Program-made: the position numbers and the translations under genes | In this document: positions 1 through 13,681 of the stretch, piece by piece | How the letters are laid out: every line of letters begins with the position of its first letter | Numbering within the stretch: the first letter of the stretch is position 1 | The notes under the pieces: generated by a model | The model's database searches: none | What the model saw: only the letters and a program-made list of their open reading frames with translations | What the model was told of the DNA's origin: nothing | NCBI GenBank assembly: GCA_964023205.1 | Contig: OZ026842.1 | Location: 7,947,907 to 8,011,906 of the forward strand | Direction of reading: 5' to 3' | DNA: 64,000 nucleotides | Source of the DNA: Lutraria lutraria | Taxonomy: Eukaryota > Mollusca > Bivalvia > Venerida > Mactridae

Positions 1-3000
1 TTGTACATGTGTTATATACTTTATGGGTACCTACCCTCGCTTTGTACATATGTTGTTTACTATATGTGTACCTGCCCTCGCCATGTACACGGGTTATATA
101 CTAGAGAGGAACCGACCCTCGCCTTATGCATGTGTTATATACTAGACGGGTACCTACCCTCGCCTTGTACATGAGTTTTATATGAGACAGGTACCTACCC
201 TCACTTTGTACATGTGTTATATACTAGAAAGGTACCTACCCTCACTTTGTACATATGTTATATACTATATGGGCACCTACCCTCGCTTTGTACATATGTT
301 GTTTAGTATATGGGTACCTACCCTTGCCATGTACACGGGTTATATACTAGACAGGTACTGACCCTCGCCTTGTACAAGTTTTATATACTATATGCGTAAC
401 TACCCTCGCTTTGTACATGTGTTATATGTGAGACGGGTACCTACCTTCGCTTTGTACATGAGTTATATACTATATGGGTACCTACCCTCGCTTTGTACAT
501 ATGTTGTTTACTATATGGGTACCTACCCTCGCCATGTACATGGGTTATATACTAGACAGGTACCGACCCTTGCCTTGTACATGTTTTATATACTCGATGG
601 GTACCTACCCTCGCCTTGTACATGTCTTATATTCGAGACTGGTAACTACCCTGGCCTTGTACATGTGTTATATACTAGAATGGTACCTACCCTCGCCATG
701 TACACAGAATATATACTAGACAGGTACCGACCCTCGCCTTGTACATGTCTTATATACTAGAATGGTACCTACCCTCGCTTTGTACATAAGTTATATACTA
801 TATGCGTACCTACCCTCGCTTTGTACATGTGTTATATACTATATGGGTACCTACCCTTAGCTATGTACATGTGTTATATACTATATGGGTACCTACCCTC
901 GCTTTATACATATGTTGTTTACTATATGGGTACCTACTCTCGCCATGTACTCGGGTTATATACTAGACAGGTACCGACCCTTGCCTTGTACATGTTTTAT
1001 ATACTAGATGGGTACCTACCCTCGCCTTGTACATGTCTTATATACAAGACAGGTACCTACCCTCGCCTTGTACATGTGTTATATACTAGAAAGGTACCTA
1101 CCCTCACTTTGTACATATGTTATATACTACATGGACACCTACCCTCGCTTTGTACATGTGTTGTTTACTATATGGGTACCTACTCTCGCCATGTACACAG
1201 GTTATATACTAGACAGGTACTGACCCTCGCCTTGTACATGTTTTATATACTAGACGGGTACCTACCCTCGCTTTGTACATAAGTTATATACTATATGCGT
1301 ACCTACCCTCGCTTTGTACATGTGTTATATACTATATGGGTACCTACCCTTGCTTTGTACACATGTTGTTACTATATGGGTACCTACCCTTGCCATGTAC
1401 ACGGGTTATATACTAGACAGGTACCGACCCTTGCTACATGTTTTATATACTAGACGAGTACCTACCCTCGCCTTGTACATGTCTTATATACGAGACAGGT
1501 ACCTACCCTGGCCTTGTACATGTGTTATATACTAGAAAGGTACCTACCCTCGCTTTGTACATATGTTGTTTACTATATGTGTACCTGCCCTCGCCATGTA
1601 CACGGGTTATATACTAGAGAAGTATCTACCCTCGCCTTATGCATGTGTTATATACTAGACGGGTACCTACCCTCGCCTTGTACATGAGTTTTATATGAGA
1701 CAGGTACCTACCCTCGCCTTGTACATGTCTTATATTCGAGACTGGTAACTACCCTGGCCTTGTACATGTGTTATATACTAGAATGGTACCTACCCTCGCC
1801 ATGTACACAGAATATATACTAGACAGGTACCGACCCTCGCCTTGTACATGTCTTATATACTAGAATGGTACCTACCCTCGCTTTGTACATAAGTTATATA
1901 CTATATGCGTACCTACCCTCGCTTTGTACATGTGTTATATACTATATGGGTACCTACCCTTAGCTATGTACATGTGTTATATACTATATGGGTACCTACC
2001 CTCGCTTTATACATATGTTGTTTACTATATGGGTACCTACTCTCGCCATGTACTCGGGTTATATACTAGACAGGTACCGACCCTTGCCTTGTACATGTTT
2101 TATATACTAGATGGGTACCTACCCTCGCCTTGTACATGTCTTATATACAAGATAGGTACCTACCCTCGCCTTGTACATGTGTTATATACTAGAAAGGTAC
2201 CTACCCTCACTTTGTACATATGTTATATACTACATGGACACCTACCCTCGCTTTGTACATGTGTTGTTTACTATATGGGTACCTACTCTCGCCATGTACA
2301 CAGGTTATATACTAGACAGGTACTGACCCTCGCCTTGTACATGTTTTATATACTAGACGGGTACCTACCCTCGCTTTGTACATAAGTTATATACTATATG
2401 CGTACCTACCCTCGCTTTGTACATGTGTTATATACTATATGGGTACCTACCCTTGCTTTGTACACATGTTGTTACTATATGGGTACCTACCCTTGCCATG
2501 TACACGGGTTATATACTAGACAGGTACCGACCCTTGCTACATGTTTTATATACTAGACGAGTACCTACCCTCGCCTTGTACATGTCTTATATACGAGACA
2601 GGTACCTACCCTGGCCTTGTACATGTGTTATATACTAGAAAGGTACCTACCCTCGCTTTGTACATATGTTGTTTACTATATGTGTACCTGCCCTCGCCAT
2701 GTACACGGGTTATATACTAGAGAAGTATCTACCCTCGCCTTATGCATGTGTTATATACTAGACGGGTACCTACCCTCGCCTTGTACATGAGTTTTATATG
2801 AGACAGGTACCTACCCTCGCTTTGTACATGTGTTATATACTAGAAAGGTACCTACCCTCACTTTGTACATATGTTATATACTATATGGGCACCTACCCTC
2901 GCTTTGTACATATGTTGTTTACTATATGGGTACCTACCCTCGCCATGTACACGGGTTATATACTAGACAGGTACTGACCCTCGCCTTGTACAAGTTTTAT

Positions 3001-6000
3001 ATACTATATGCGTAACTACCCTCACTTTGTACATGTGTTATTTGTGAGACAGGTACCTACCTTCGCTTTGTACATGAGTTATATACTATATGGGTACCTA
3101 CCCTCACTTTGTACATGAGTTTTATATGAGACAGGTACCTACCCTCGCTTTGTACATGTGTTATATACTAGAAAGGTACCTACCCTCACTTTGTACATAT
3201 GTTATATACTATATGGGCACCTACCCTCGCTTTGTACATGTGTTATATGTGAGACAGGTACCTAACTTCGCTTTGTACATGAGTTATATACTATATGGGT
3301 ACCTACCCTCGCTTTGTACATATGTTGTTTACTATATGGGTACCTACCCTCGCCATGTACATGGGTTATATACTAGACAGGTACCGACCCTTGCCTTGTA
3401 CATGTTTTATATACTAGATGGGTACCTACCCTCGCCTTGTACATGTCTTATATTCGAGACCGGTAACTACCCTGTCCTTGTACATGTCTTATATACTAGA
3501 ATGGTACCTACCCTCGCTTTGTACATAAGTTATATACTATATGCGTACCTACCGTCGCTTTGTACATGTGTTATATACTATATGGGTACCTACCCTTAGC
3601 TATGTACATGTGTTATATACTATATGGGTACCTACCCTCGCTTTGTACATATGTTGTTTACTATATGGGTACCTACCCTCGCCATGTACATGGGTTATAT
3701 ACTAGACAGGAACCGACCCTTGCCTTGTACATGTTTTATATACTAGATGGGTACCTACCCTCGCCTTGTACATGTCTTATATTCGAGACCGGTAACTACC
3801 CTGGCCTTGTACATGTGTTATATACTAGAATGGTACCTACCCTCGCCATGTACACAGGTTATATACTAGACAGGTACCGACCCTCGCCTTGTACATGTCT
3901 TATACACTAGAATGGTACCTACCCTCGCTTTGTACATGAGTTATATACTATATGCGTACCTACCCTCGCTTTGTACATGTGTTATATACTATATGGGTAC
4001 CTACCCTTAGCTATGTACATGTGTTATATACTATATGGGTACCTACCCTCGCTTTGTACATATGTTGTTTACTATATGGGTACCTACTCTCGCCATGTAC
4101 ACGGGTTATATACTAGACAGGTACTGACCCTCGCCTTGTACAAGTTTTATATACTATATGCGTAACTACCCTCGCTTTGTACATGTGTTATATGTGAGAC
4201 GGGTACCTACCTTCGCTTTGTACATGAGTTATATACTATATGGGTACCTACCCTCGCTTTGTACATATGTTGTTTACTATATGGGTACCTACCCTCGCCA
4301 TGTACATGGGTTATATACTAGACAGGTACCGACCCTTGCCTTGTACATGTTTTATATACTAGATGGGTACCTACCCTTGCCTTGTACATGTCTTATATTC
4401 GAGACTGGTAACTACCCTGGCCTTGTACATGTGTTATATACTAGAATGGTACCTAACCTCGCCATGTACACAGAATATATACTAGACAGGTACCGACCCT
4501 CGCCTTGTACATGTCTTATATACTAGAATGGTACCTACCCTCGCTTTGTACATAAGTTATATACTATATGCGTACCTACCCTCGCTTTGTACATGTGTTA
4601 TATACTATATGGGTACCTACCCTTAGCTATGTACATGTGTTATATACTATATGGGTACCTACCCTCGCTTTATACATATGTTGTTTACTATATGGGTACC
4701 TACTCTCGCCATGTACACGGGTTATATACTAGACAGGTACCGACCCTTGCCTTGTACATGTTTTATATACTAGATAGGTACCTACCCTCGCCTTGTACAT
4801 GTCTTATATACAAGACAGGTACCTACCCTCGCCTTGTACATGTGTTATATACTAGAAAGGTACCTACCCTCACTTTGTACATATGTTATATACTACATGG
4901 ACACCTACCCTCGCTTTGTACATGTGTTGTTTACTATATGGGTACCTACTCTCGCCATGTACACAGGTTATATACTAGACAGGTACTGACCCTCGCCTTG
5001 TACATGTTTTATATACTAGACGGGTACCTACCCTCGCTTTGTACATAAGTTATATACTATATGCGTACCTACCCTCGCTTTGTACATGTGTTATATACTA
5101 TATGGGTACCTACCCTTGCTTTGTACACATGTTGTTACTATATGGGTACCTACCCTTGCCATGTACACGGGTTATATACTAGACAGGTACCGACCCTTGC
5201 TACATGTTTTATATACTAGACGAGTACCTACCCTCGCCTTGTACATGTCTTATATACGAGACAGGTACCTACCCTGGCCTTGTACATGTGTTATATACTA
5301 GAAAGGTACCTACCCTCACTTTGTACATATGTTATATACTATATGGGCACCTACCCTCGCTTTGTACATGTGTTGTTTACTATATGGGTACCTACCCTCG
5401 CCATGTACACGGGTTATGTACTAGACAGGTACTGACCCTCGCCTTGTACATGTTTTATATACTGGACGGGTACCTACCCTCGCCTTGTACATGTGTTTTA
5501 TACGAGACAGGTACCTACCCTTGCTTTGTACATATGTTATATACTATATGGGTACCTACCCTCACTTGTACATGTGTTATATACTATATGGGTACCTACC
5601 CTCGCTTTGTACATGTGTTATATACTTTATGGGTACCTACCCTCGCTTGTACATATGTTGTTTACTATATGTGTACCTGCCCTCGCCATGTACACGGGTT
5701 ATATACTAGAGAAGTATCTACCCTCGCCTTATGCATGTGTTATATACTAGACGGGTACCTACCCTCGCCTTGTACATGAGTTTTATATGAGACAGGTACC
5801 TACCCTCGCTTTGTACATGTGTTATATACTAGAAAGGTACCTACCCTCACTTTGTACATATGTTATATACTATATGGGCACCTACCCTCGCTTTGTACAT
5901 ATGTTGTTTACTATATGGGTACCTACCCTCGCCATGTACACGGGTTATATACTAGACAGGTACTGACCCTCGCCTTGTACAAGTTTTATATACTATATGC

Positions 6001-8034
6001 GTAACTACCCTCGCTTTGTACATGTGTTATTTGTGAGACAGGTACCTACCTTCACTTTGTACATGAGTTATATACTATATGGGTACCTACCCTCACTTTG
6101 TACATGAGTTTTATATGAGACAGGTACCTACCCTCGCTTTGTACATGTGTTATATACTAGAAAGGTACCTACCCTCACTTTGTACATATGTTATATACTA
6201 TATGGGCACCTACCCTCGCTTTGTACATGTGTTATATGTGAGACAGGTACCTAACTTCGCTTTGTACATGAGTTATATACTATATGGGTACCTACCCTCG
6301 CTTTGTACATATGTTGTTTACTATATGGGTACCTACCCTCGCCATGTACATGGGTTATATACTAGACAGGTACCGACCCTTGCCTTGTACATGTTTTATA
6401 TACTAGATGGGTACCTACCCTCGCCTTGTACATGTCTTATATTCGAGACCGGTAACTACCCTGTCCTTGTACATGTCTTATATACTAGAATGGTACCTAC
6501 CCTCGCTTTGTACATAAGTTATATACTATATGCGTACCTACCGTCGCTTTGTACATGTGTTATATACTATATGGGTACCTACCCTTAGCTATGTACATGT
6601 GTTATATACTATATGGGTACCTACCCTCGCTTTGTACATATGTTGTTTACTATATGGGTACATACCCTCGCCATGTACATGGGTTATATACTAGACAGGT
6701 ACCGACCCTTGCCTTGTACATGTTTTATATACTAGATGGGTACCTACCCTCGCCTTGTACATGTCTTATATTCGAGACCGGTAACTACCCTGGCCTTGTA
6801 CATGTGTTATATACTAGAATGGTACCTACCCTCGCCATGTACACAGGTTATATACTAGACAGGTACCGACCCTCGCCTTGTACATGTCTTATACACTAGA
6901 ATGGTACCTACCCTCGCTTTGTACATGAGTTATATACTATATGCGTACCTACCCTCGCTTTGTACATGTGTTATATACTATATGGGTACCTACCCTTAGC
7001 TATGTACATGTGTTATATACTATATGGGTACCTACCCTCGCTTTGTACATATGTTGTTTACTATATGGGTACCTACTCTCGCCATGTACACGGGTTATAT
7101 ACTAGACAGGTACCGACCCTTGCCTTGTACATGTTTTATATACTAGATGGGTACCTACCCTCGCCTTGTACATGTCTTATATACAAGACAGGTACCTACC
7201 CTCGCCTTGTACATGTGTTATATACTAGAAAGGTACCTACCCTCACTTTGTACATATGTTATATACTATATGGACACCTACCCTCGCTTTGTACATGTGT
7301 TGTTTACTATATGGGTACCTACTCTCGCCATGTACACAGGTTATATACTAGACAGGTACTGACCCTCGCCTTGTACATGTTTTATATACTAGACGGGTAC
7401 CTACCCTTGCTTTGTACATAAGTTATATACTATATGCGTACCTACCCTCGCTTTGTACATGTGTTATATACTATATGGGTACCTACCCTCGCTTTGTACA
7501 CATGTTGTTACTATATGGGTACCTACCCTTGCCATGTACACGGGTTATATACTAGACAGGTACCGACCCTTGCTACATGTTTTATATACTAGACGAGTAC
7601 CTACCCTCGCCTTGTACATGTCTTATATACGAGACAGGTACCTACCCTGGCCTTGTACATGTGTTATATACTAGAAAGGTACCTACCCTCACTTTGTACA
7701 TATGTTATATACTATATGGGCACCTACCCTCGCTTTGTACATGTGTTGTTTACTATATGGGTACCTACCCTCGCGATGTACACGGGTTATATACTAGACG
7801 GGTACCTACCCTCGCCTTGTACATGTGTTTTATACGAGACAGGTACCTACCCTCGCTTTATTCATCTGTTATATACTAGAAATGTACCTACCGTCGCTTT
7901 GTACATGTGTTATAGATGAGACAGGTACCTACCCTCGCCTTGTACATGTGTTATATACGAGACAGGTTCCTACCTTCGCTTTGTACATGAGTTATATACT
8001 ATATGGGTACCTATATCCTCGCTTTGTACATGTA
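1..8034. repeat. 41-bp satellite array with higher-order repeats
   Basis: The whole segment is a tandem array of a unit about 41 bp long, roughly 190 copies. A typical unit reads TTTGTACATGTGTTATATAC, then a variable 8-base stretch, then GGTACCTACCCTCGC. Nearly every unit has a KpnI-type GGTACC and a TGTACA core. Variant units recur in fixed order at long offsets: 1103 bp (821 to 1924, 1314 to 2417), 2663 bp (1924 to 4587, 2417 to 5080) and 2989 bp (2830, 3090, 3560 and 3971 to 5819, 6079, 6549 and 6960). Blocks of tens of units have therefore been duplicated recently. The array begins before the window and decays at about 8034. The long open frames on the + strand are a by-product of the repeat, not genes. 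Because the first exons of the ESD gene are missing between its end and 8725, it probably sits in an ESD intron. Confidence 0.95.
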
Positions 8035-8190
8035 GATATATAATATTTATCATTATTTATTAGATTTTATTCAACTGCTATGTGTACAACTCATCTCGTT
8101 TGAAGACACGCCCATTTTCCGCTAAGATTGACAGCCACGCACCTCAATAGACCGACCTGAGGTTGTTACAGTTAATTGTTTTCGGTCAAA

Positions 8191-8540
8191 ATGTGGAAGC
8201 GTAAACAATTACGTACTATCGAAGACCTTTTCGTGAATAAACAAATGAATAACCCACATCAAAGCGATGAAATCAATAGTTTAATAACCGTTTCAACAGA
8301 CAAACAACAATCACCCCCTCAATCACAAAATCGACGAGCGAAACATCGTCATCGGTAAAGGCAAGTCGATCGTTTCAGAACGGTCAACATAGTTGACTCG
8401 TGGCTTCGTTACGATGAAGACAAACAGTAACACTGCACTGTAATTTGTGCATCGAGCATAAATAATGATATAATGACCAAAGGCACGAGCAATTTTCAGT
8501 CTAGTACTTTGGGTAGAAATGCTAAAAGACTAAGTTTTTG
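8191..8540 (+). pseudogene. decayed N-terminus of a hAT/ZMYM-like transposase-derived protein
   Basis: An ATG at 8191 opens a frame beginning MWKRKQLRTIEDLF, the lysine/arginine-rich 'KRKQ.TI..FF' type of start seen in hAT-related and TTF-zinc-finger proteins. The frame stops at 8358. After shifts, further family-like pieces follow: SWLRYDEDKQ at 8398-8427, a CNLCIEH zinc-ligand segment near 8440, and MTKGTSNFQSSTLGRNAKR at about 8474-8535, typical of the TTF-type zinc finger of this family. At least two frameshifts or stops separate the blocks, so this is a dead fragment. It lies in the ESD intron upstream of the first visible exon. The family assignment is by motif recognition only. Confidence 0.5.
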
Positions 8541-8574
8541 CTAGGGCCCCACTTTTTTCCAACATGACGCATGT

Positions 8575-8690
8575 TTTTCTTACTGGGTGGGACAAACGTC
8601 CCAACTAGTTTTGATTCTAGAATGAACCCTGGAGTCTCATGTAGATGACCCCTTTGGATTTGAGGTCAGTAGGTCAAGGTCTTATATACT
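8575..8690 (+). repeat. interspersed repeat fragment (GAGGTCAGTAGGTCAAGGTC family)
   Basis: It contains 'gatgacccctttggatttg' followed by 'gaggtcagtaggtcaaggtc'. Similar wording recurs at 9655-9775 and 58200-58300, which marks a dispersed repeat. It ends about 35 bases before an ESD exon. Confidence 0.4.
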
Positions 8691-8724
8691 ATCCTATTCT
8701 TGCTAATGTTTATTTTGTATTCAG

Positions 8725-11700
8725 GACTTACCTGCACGGAACAGAATTTTGTGACTAAAGCAGGAGCCCAGAGAGTGGCAGCTGAGAAAGGAATAATTAT
8801 TGTTGCTCCTGATACCAGTCCACGTAAGTCCTGGTTGTTGATTAAAAGTGTGCATTAAAAAGATGAAATATACATGTGGTTTGAGCAAAACTTGATAATA
8901 TCAATGAACCATTTTTGATTTCAGATGTTAAATTATCCCCAAGAGCGTCAAAAGTTATGATAAAATAACAAGTTCAGGCATAATTTAGGGATATTGTAAT
9001 AGAACACTCTTCCATCATGGAAGAAAACTCTATTAGTAAACCGAGTGGACATTTATTGAAATAATGGAGAAAACCTTAGTTTTGAAGGTCAAATTGACTT
9101 TGGTACGATGGAACAGCTTATGTTTGCGCATTTTAGTGCAGGAAATGGCTGATAATTTACAAATTATGCTCATAATATTTCCTTACAAAGACGTCACCAT
9201 CTTATTGGTCGACAGTCGATACTGTGAGTAGATGCACAGTCAACTTTCGAGGGTGATCTTATTCTGTACTGAAAAAACAGCACAAACAATGCTTTTTTTA
9301 TGTGGTCCCAAAACCTCCGGCTAATTTTCGATATTGTAGATTTGTACCTGTTGAGACATCTGTGAAATACAAATGGTTATTTATTTTTCTTCTTTGTATA
9401 CAGGAGAGGTAAATATTGAAGGTGAAGATGACAGTTATGATTTTGGTTCTGGCGCAGGCTTCTATGTTGATGCTACAGAAGAAAAATGGAAGACAAATTA
9501 TAGAATGTATTCATATATTGTAAAGGAGGTAACAGATATATATTTTCTGTAGTATTGTTACTTAACTGTATTAAACATAAAACAAAACAACTGAATGTAC
9601 TGGCATTTGTTTACTTGATCGAACTAATGCTTGAATTCAAGGAAAGTTCAACAAACACATTTGGCTTTCCCTTTGATTTAAATATCATGGGATCAAAGAG
9701 GTCAAAGATTAAGGTCTTACTATCCAGTTGGCCTTTAGGGGGCATCCATGTTTCTCAAACCCTTCTTGTTTATTTGTATTTTGCAGAGTTTTGAATAGTA
9801 CGTAGCATTTTATGACAAAATTTTCATTATAATAATAGTTATCATATTTTTCAGTTGCCTGCAATCATCAATAGTAATTTTAACACTATTTCTGACAAGA
9901 TGTCCATATTTGGTCATAGGTAAATACATTTCTGTTATGTATTTAAAAAAATGAATTTAGAATGCCTTTTAACATACATTGTTAATTTTATTATTTCTAG
10001 CTAGTTTTTCAAGATAAATACTAGATTGGGGTTAATACCTGTTAATTCTTTGATGGCTGCAGGGTTTTCATTAAGAACCGATTGCCAATGAAGACTATCG
10101 GTTAAAATTGCAAGAAAATCTGTAACAATCCCCAAGAAAAAAACAACTTAAAATCTAGGTGACTCCTCGCCGAATTGCTTACTTTCGTAAGAAAATCTGC
10201 TGTACGGAATATTAATGAAAACCCGGTGGGTGGCGACATAAAGAAATTGGTTTCCATTTGATATCTTCAATTTAGATTGACCTATTGTATTGTACCAGTT
10301 TTATTTTATGTCTTCACTTTTGATCAGTGTGCAATTTTATTTTTCACTCTGTTACGTTTTCTGCTTCATTTCTCAAATACTCATGTTATGTTTATTGCAG
10401 CATGGGAGGACATGGCGCCTTGATTTGTGCCTTGAAGAACCCTGGACAGTTCCAGTCTGTTAGTGCATTTGCACCCATATCTAATCCAGTCAAAGCACCA
10501 TGGGGTATAAAAGCATTTGGTGGATACTTGGGTAGTGACCAAAGTAAATGGCAGGTAAACAATTTAATTACGATATTAATCCATCTTTTCAGTGAAGTTT
10601 CTCCAAGAGTTGACTTTAGAATTATTTACAATAAAATGCTTTCGTCTCAATTAGTCTTAGCATGTTAACAGTGGAGAATTCTATGCTCATTTAAACCTAT
10701 ATATGAAGACCACTTTTGGGACCCCAGAAATATGGTTTTGATATTCAGTTAGCGATTTTTTCTTTCTTTATTTGGGTCTGGTAAAGAAACCCTTTCCGAC
10801 AGCATTTAGGCATCAAATCTAAATGGAGAAATTCCCAATGAACATTTAAAAAAAAAGAATTTCAAAATCGAGCATAAAATGACAAAGCTATGACCTTTTT
10901 TGACATGAAGATTAGAATACTATACTACTAGTGCAAAGAAACCAGAGAACTTTGTTTATTTGGCATTATCTATTGATAAATTTCCAAATAACCTAGTTGT
11001 TGCGACTCTAAAATTCCCAATCTGACTGGACTCGGACCCATTCCCAAAGATATGAAAATAATCATTATCAGTATTATTACAGTTTAAAATATTCTTTGTT
11101 TTTTCATTGGGGGTTAATGTTACACCAACAGCCAGAGTCATTTGGTGACTGACAGCTTTAATGAGCGAAGGAAGACCCCGGGTGTCTGCTTGGGTTGAGC
11201 CCGGGACTTTCCATACCATAGTTAAACAGCTTGCTCTCACGTGAAATTTCTTGGTCCCAAGTGGGAATCTAAGTCACAGGCTTGACACTATATCTACTCC
11301 ACAACAGAGGTCAGGTTTAATTTATTGTTGTCATTTTGTTTTAGGAATACGATGCGACAGAGTTAGTGAAGAAATACAATGGTCCACCATTGAATATATT
11401 GGTAGATCAAGGAAAGGGAGATAACTTTTACACACAAGGACAACTCTTACCTGACAACCTTGTTGCTGCATGTGCCACTAAGAGTGTTCCTATTGAGCTT
11501 CGTGTTCAAGAGGTAAGTGTTACCTGTCTATTATAATGGCATGGCCGCACTCAAGTTGTTGGCAAGCTGGACTGGTGTCCTCGTATTCTGGATTTGAATC
11601 TGAGTCACTGCTGGTTATACTCTTCTGTGAAAATTTGACATGAAATACAGTGGACTCTCGTTGGCTGGAACACAGTAAATTTGAACACTCCAGAAAACTA

Positions 11701-12073
11701 GAACTCATTCTACAGTCTCAATTTTTGTTGTTATATGTTCTGTATAGTTCAACTCCATTTGGCTGGAACTACATACACTCAAACAGAAATGATGTAACCA
11801 CACTGTCATATTTTTCTTTCCACCTTTCTTGTCACTGAAACTGCTACTACAATTTTTATGCATTTTCACTAAACTTTTCAGAATCAAGTGCTGTAGTGCA
11901 TATTTTCAGGCTTTTTTTGGTTGGTCATGTTTGGGAAAGTTATTGCCATTTGTTTAATTTTACCTAATAAGGCTTGTTCTTTTATTTTTTAGGGGTACGA
12001 TCACAGTTACTTCTTCATCGCATCATTTGTAGAGGATCATATTAATCACCATGCCAAGTACTTGTGTCAGTGA
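8725..12073 (+). CDS. ESD: S-formylglutathione hydrolase (esterase D), 3' six exons, 5' truncated by window
   Basis: This serine hydrolase splits S-formylglutathione to glutathione and formate, the last step of glutathione-dependent formaldehyde detoxification in the cytosol. Exons are 8725-8823, 9404-9528, 9855-9919, 10401-10554, 11345-11512 and 11993-12073 (TGA). All have AG/GT borders and phases that join without a break. They encode 229 aa, matching the family from the LTCTEQNF block to the C-terminus. The roughly 55 N-terminal residues must come from exons left of the window. The GHSMGGHGA nucleophile elbow is present, with its Ser codon split by the 9919/10401 junction. The acid is the Asp of the KGDNF motif (codon 11420-11422) and the His is in GYDHSY (12002-12004), so the triad is intact. 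Introns carry a MITE and other repeats. No frameshift or stop is seen. Confidence 0.97.
9655..9775 (+). repeat. interspersed repeat fragment in ESD intron
   Basis: Blocks 'catgggatcaaagaggtcaa' and 'agggggcatccatgtttctc' match in order the segment at 58215-58290. This is a dispersed element of the same family as 8575-8690. Confidence 0.4.
10069..10225. mobile_element. MITE, TIR GCAGGGTTTTCATTAAGAAC, in ESD intron
   Basis: The left end gcagggttttcattaagaac (10069-10088) is matched in inverted form by the right end around aatattaatgaaaacccgg (to about 10225). A second copy lies at 28859-29040 in a calpain intron in the opposite orientation, where the 20-base terminus differs from this one at only one position. 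There is no coding capacity. Confidence 0.65.
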
Positions 12074-13680
12074 CTATCATCTGATCTACAGAATAAATTA
12101 TAATTGTGTACTGTGTACACATGTCACTATAATATTTTAAGTCCTATACTGTATACATATTTTGTATTCTTGAATGATTCCTGTCTTTAAGTCTTGTTAT
12201 GCATTTTTCTCTTTTCTTTTTAAGGAATAATGAATGTATATCCACACTTTACAAATTTATCATTTTGACTCTAACTACAAAAATATTATTTACATTGACA
12301 TACAGCCCTTTTACTATTGATAAGAATATGTTTTTGCTTTCTGTACATTACAGTGCGATGCCTTTTCTGCTATGTTTGGGCTTTTTTTTGGGGGGGGGGG
12401 GTAAATGGGGCATTTATAGTACTACTGAATTAGTTGATCATGATAAATGCAATTCTGTTTCTATGTTTGTTATGTAGAGCAAGATACAGTTACAACAGTA
12501 TACCTTTTCAATATAAAACTAACCTAGTCACTTACAGGTTCTTGTAGGTTATTCTTGTATTAATATATATTCTACAGCACCCAATTGTATAAACATAGTT
12601 ACATTAACATTAGTTGATCTTAACCACTAGGTTAATTTTGAGGTTTTTAGTTAAAGTTTGTTTAAGGGATTGTATAAATCTTTGGGTAAATTTGACCTGA
12701 CATTATTTCTAATTAGATTTAACCCCCTTGTCTGATATTGTTTAGAAAGTCATCAAGATCATCAGTTTGTCTGTTTATAAAATTTATGTCTTACAACAAA
12801 GGCAGCCATCTTGTTTCTAGTTAACTTTTGGTTACCATATTAACCTAACCTTAAATTTATCCTGGAAGTTCAATTTAAGCAATTCTTATACAATTATGTG
12901 CAGTAGAATTCATATTTGATGTATTCTGAGACTAGTCTTATATTGTTATAAAGCTTAGTAGTTTAGTTTGTAGCATTATTTTAACCAGACCTTAGGATAA
13001 TCAACACCAATCATATAAAATCATTATTAATGTTTGTTTTGCATTTTAAATTGCAAGTCCTTTGATAGTTTTAATTGATTGATTATTGTCTATAATTCAT
13101 ATTTGTTGAAACCATGCCAAAATTACGACATGACAGCATAGCAATTCAACAGGTGTACTGAAATATTTAAATGAAAATGTATTAATAAAATTCAGTAACA
13201 CCAGAAACGTGTTTTAACTACCTTTTGTAATTGATAATGAATGTGGTTTGTTCATAAATCACTTTTTTCTATGAGGAAAAGCCTTATTTTATTAATTTTA
13301 CACACATGTGTTTGGTAATTTATATTTGCATTTAATTCCTTGCAGAACTAGTCTTGTTATGTTTATCAGACAAAATATGATTTGCTATTTTCCAAATGAA
13401 TGAATTTTAGCCAGGTTTTAAAATTGGTTAAAAATGCTGGTTATTTGATGTGGAAGTTTGGATGTTAAACAATTATAATAATGTTCAGTTTGATTACTTA
13501 CGGTAAGTTCAGATTGACCTATTGTAACCAAATTTGGTATATAGCAAGTTGTTACAAAGACCAAGTTTGGATTTTCTTTGGGTCTATTGGGTAAAGGTCG
13601 TTTTTGCTAGAAATAAGAAAATGGTTTCCTCTGAATAAACTGTTGAAACCTTGTTTTGTGGCATTGACAAATTTAATGTT
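12074..13680 (+). other. ESD 3' UTR and AT-rich downstream DNA
   Basis: No coding exon is seen. A canonical AATAAA lies at 12092-12097, only 19 bases after the ESD stop codon, so it may be too close to be the only poly(A) signal. Later AT-rich sequence offers others. A T8 run followed by a G12 run (12382-12401) is a mutable homopolymer tract. An open frame at 12199-12477 crosses that tract and is not credible. Confidence 0.5.
12092..12097 (+). promoter_or_regulatory. poly(A) signal of ESD (AATAAA)
   Basis: This is the first AATAAA hexamer after the ESD stop codon, in an AT-rich context. Its use is inferred from position only. Confidence 0.4.
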
Positions 13681-13681
13681 T

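Noticed and set aside
392..7919. Long + strand open frames in the first 8 kb as genes
   Set aside because: They are translations of a 41-bp satellite in shifting phase, with no splice or start context and no residue conservation other than the DNA repeat.
12199..12477. 92-codon frame after ESD
   Set aside because: It crosses the T8-G12 homopolymer, is low complexity and lies in the ESD 3' region.
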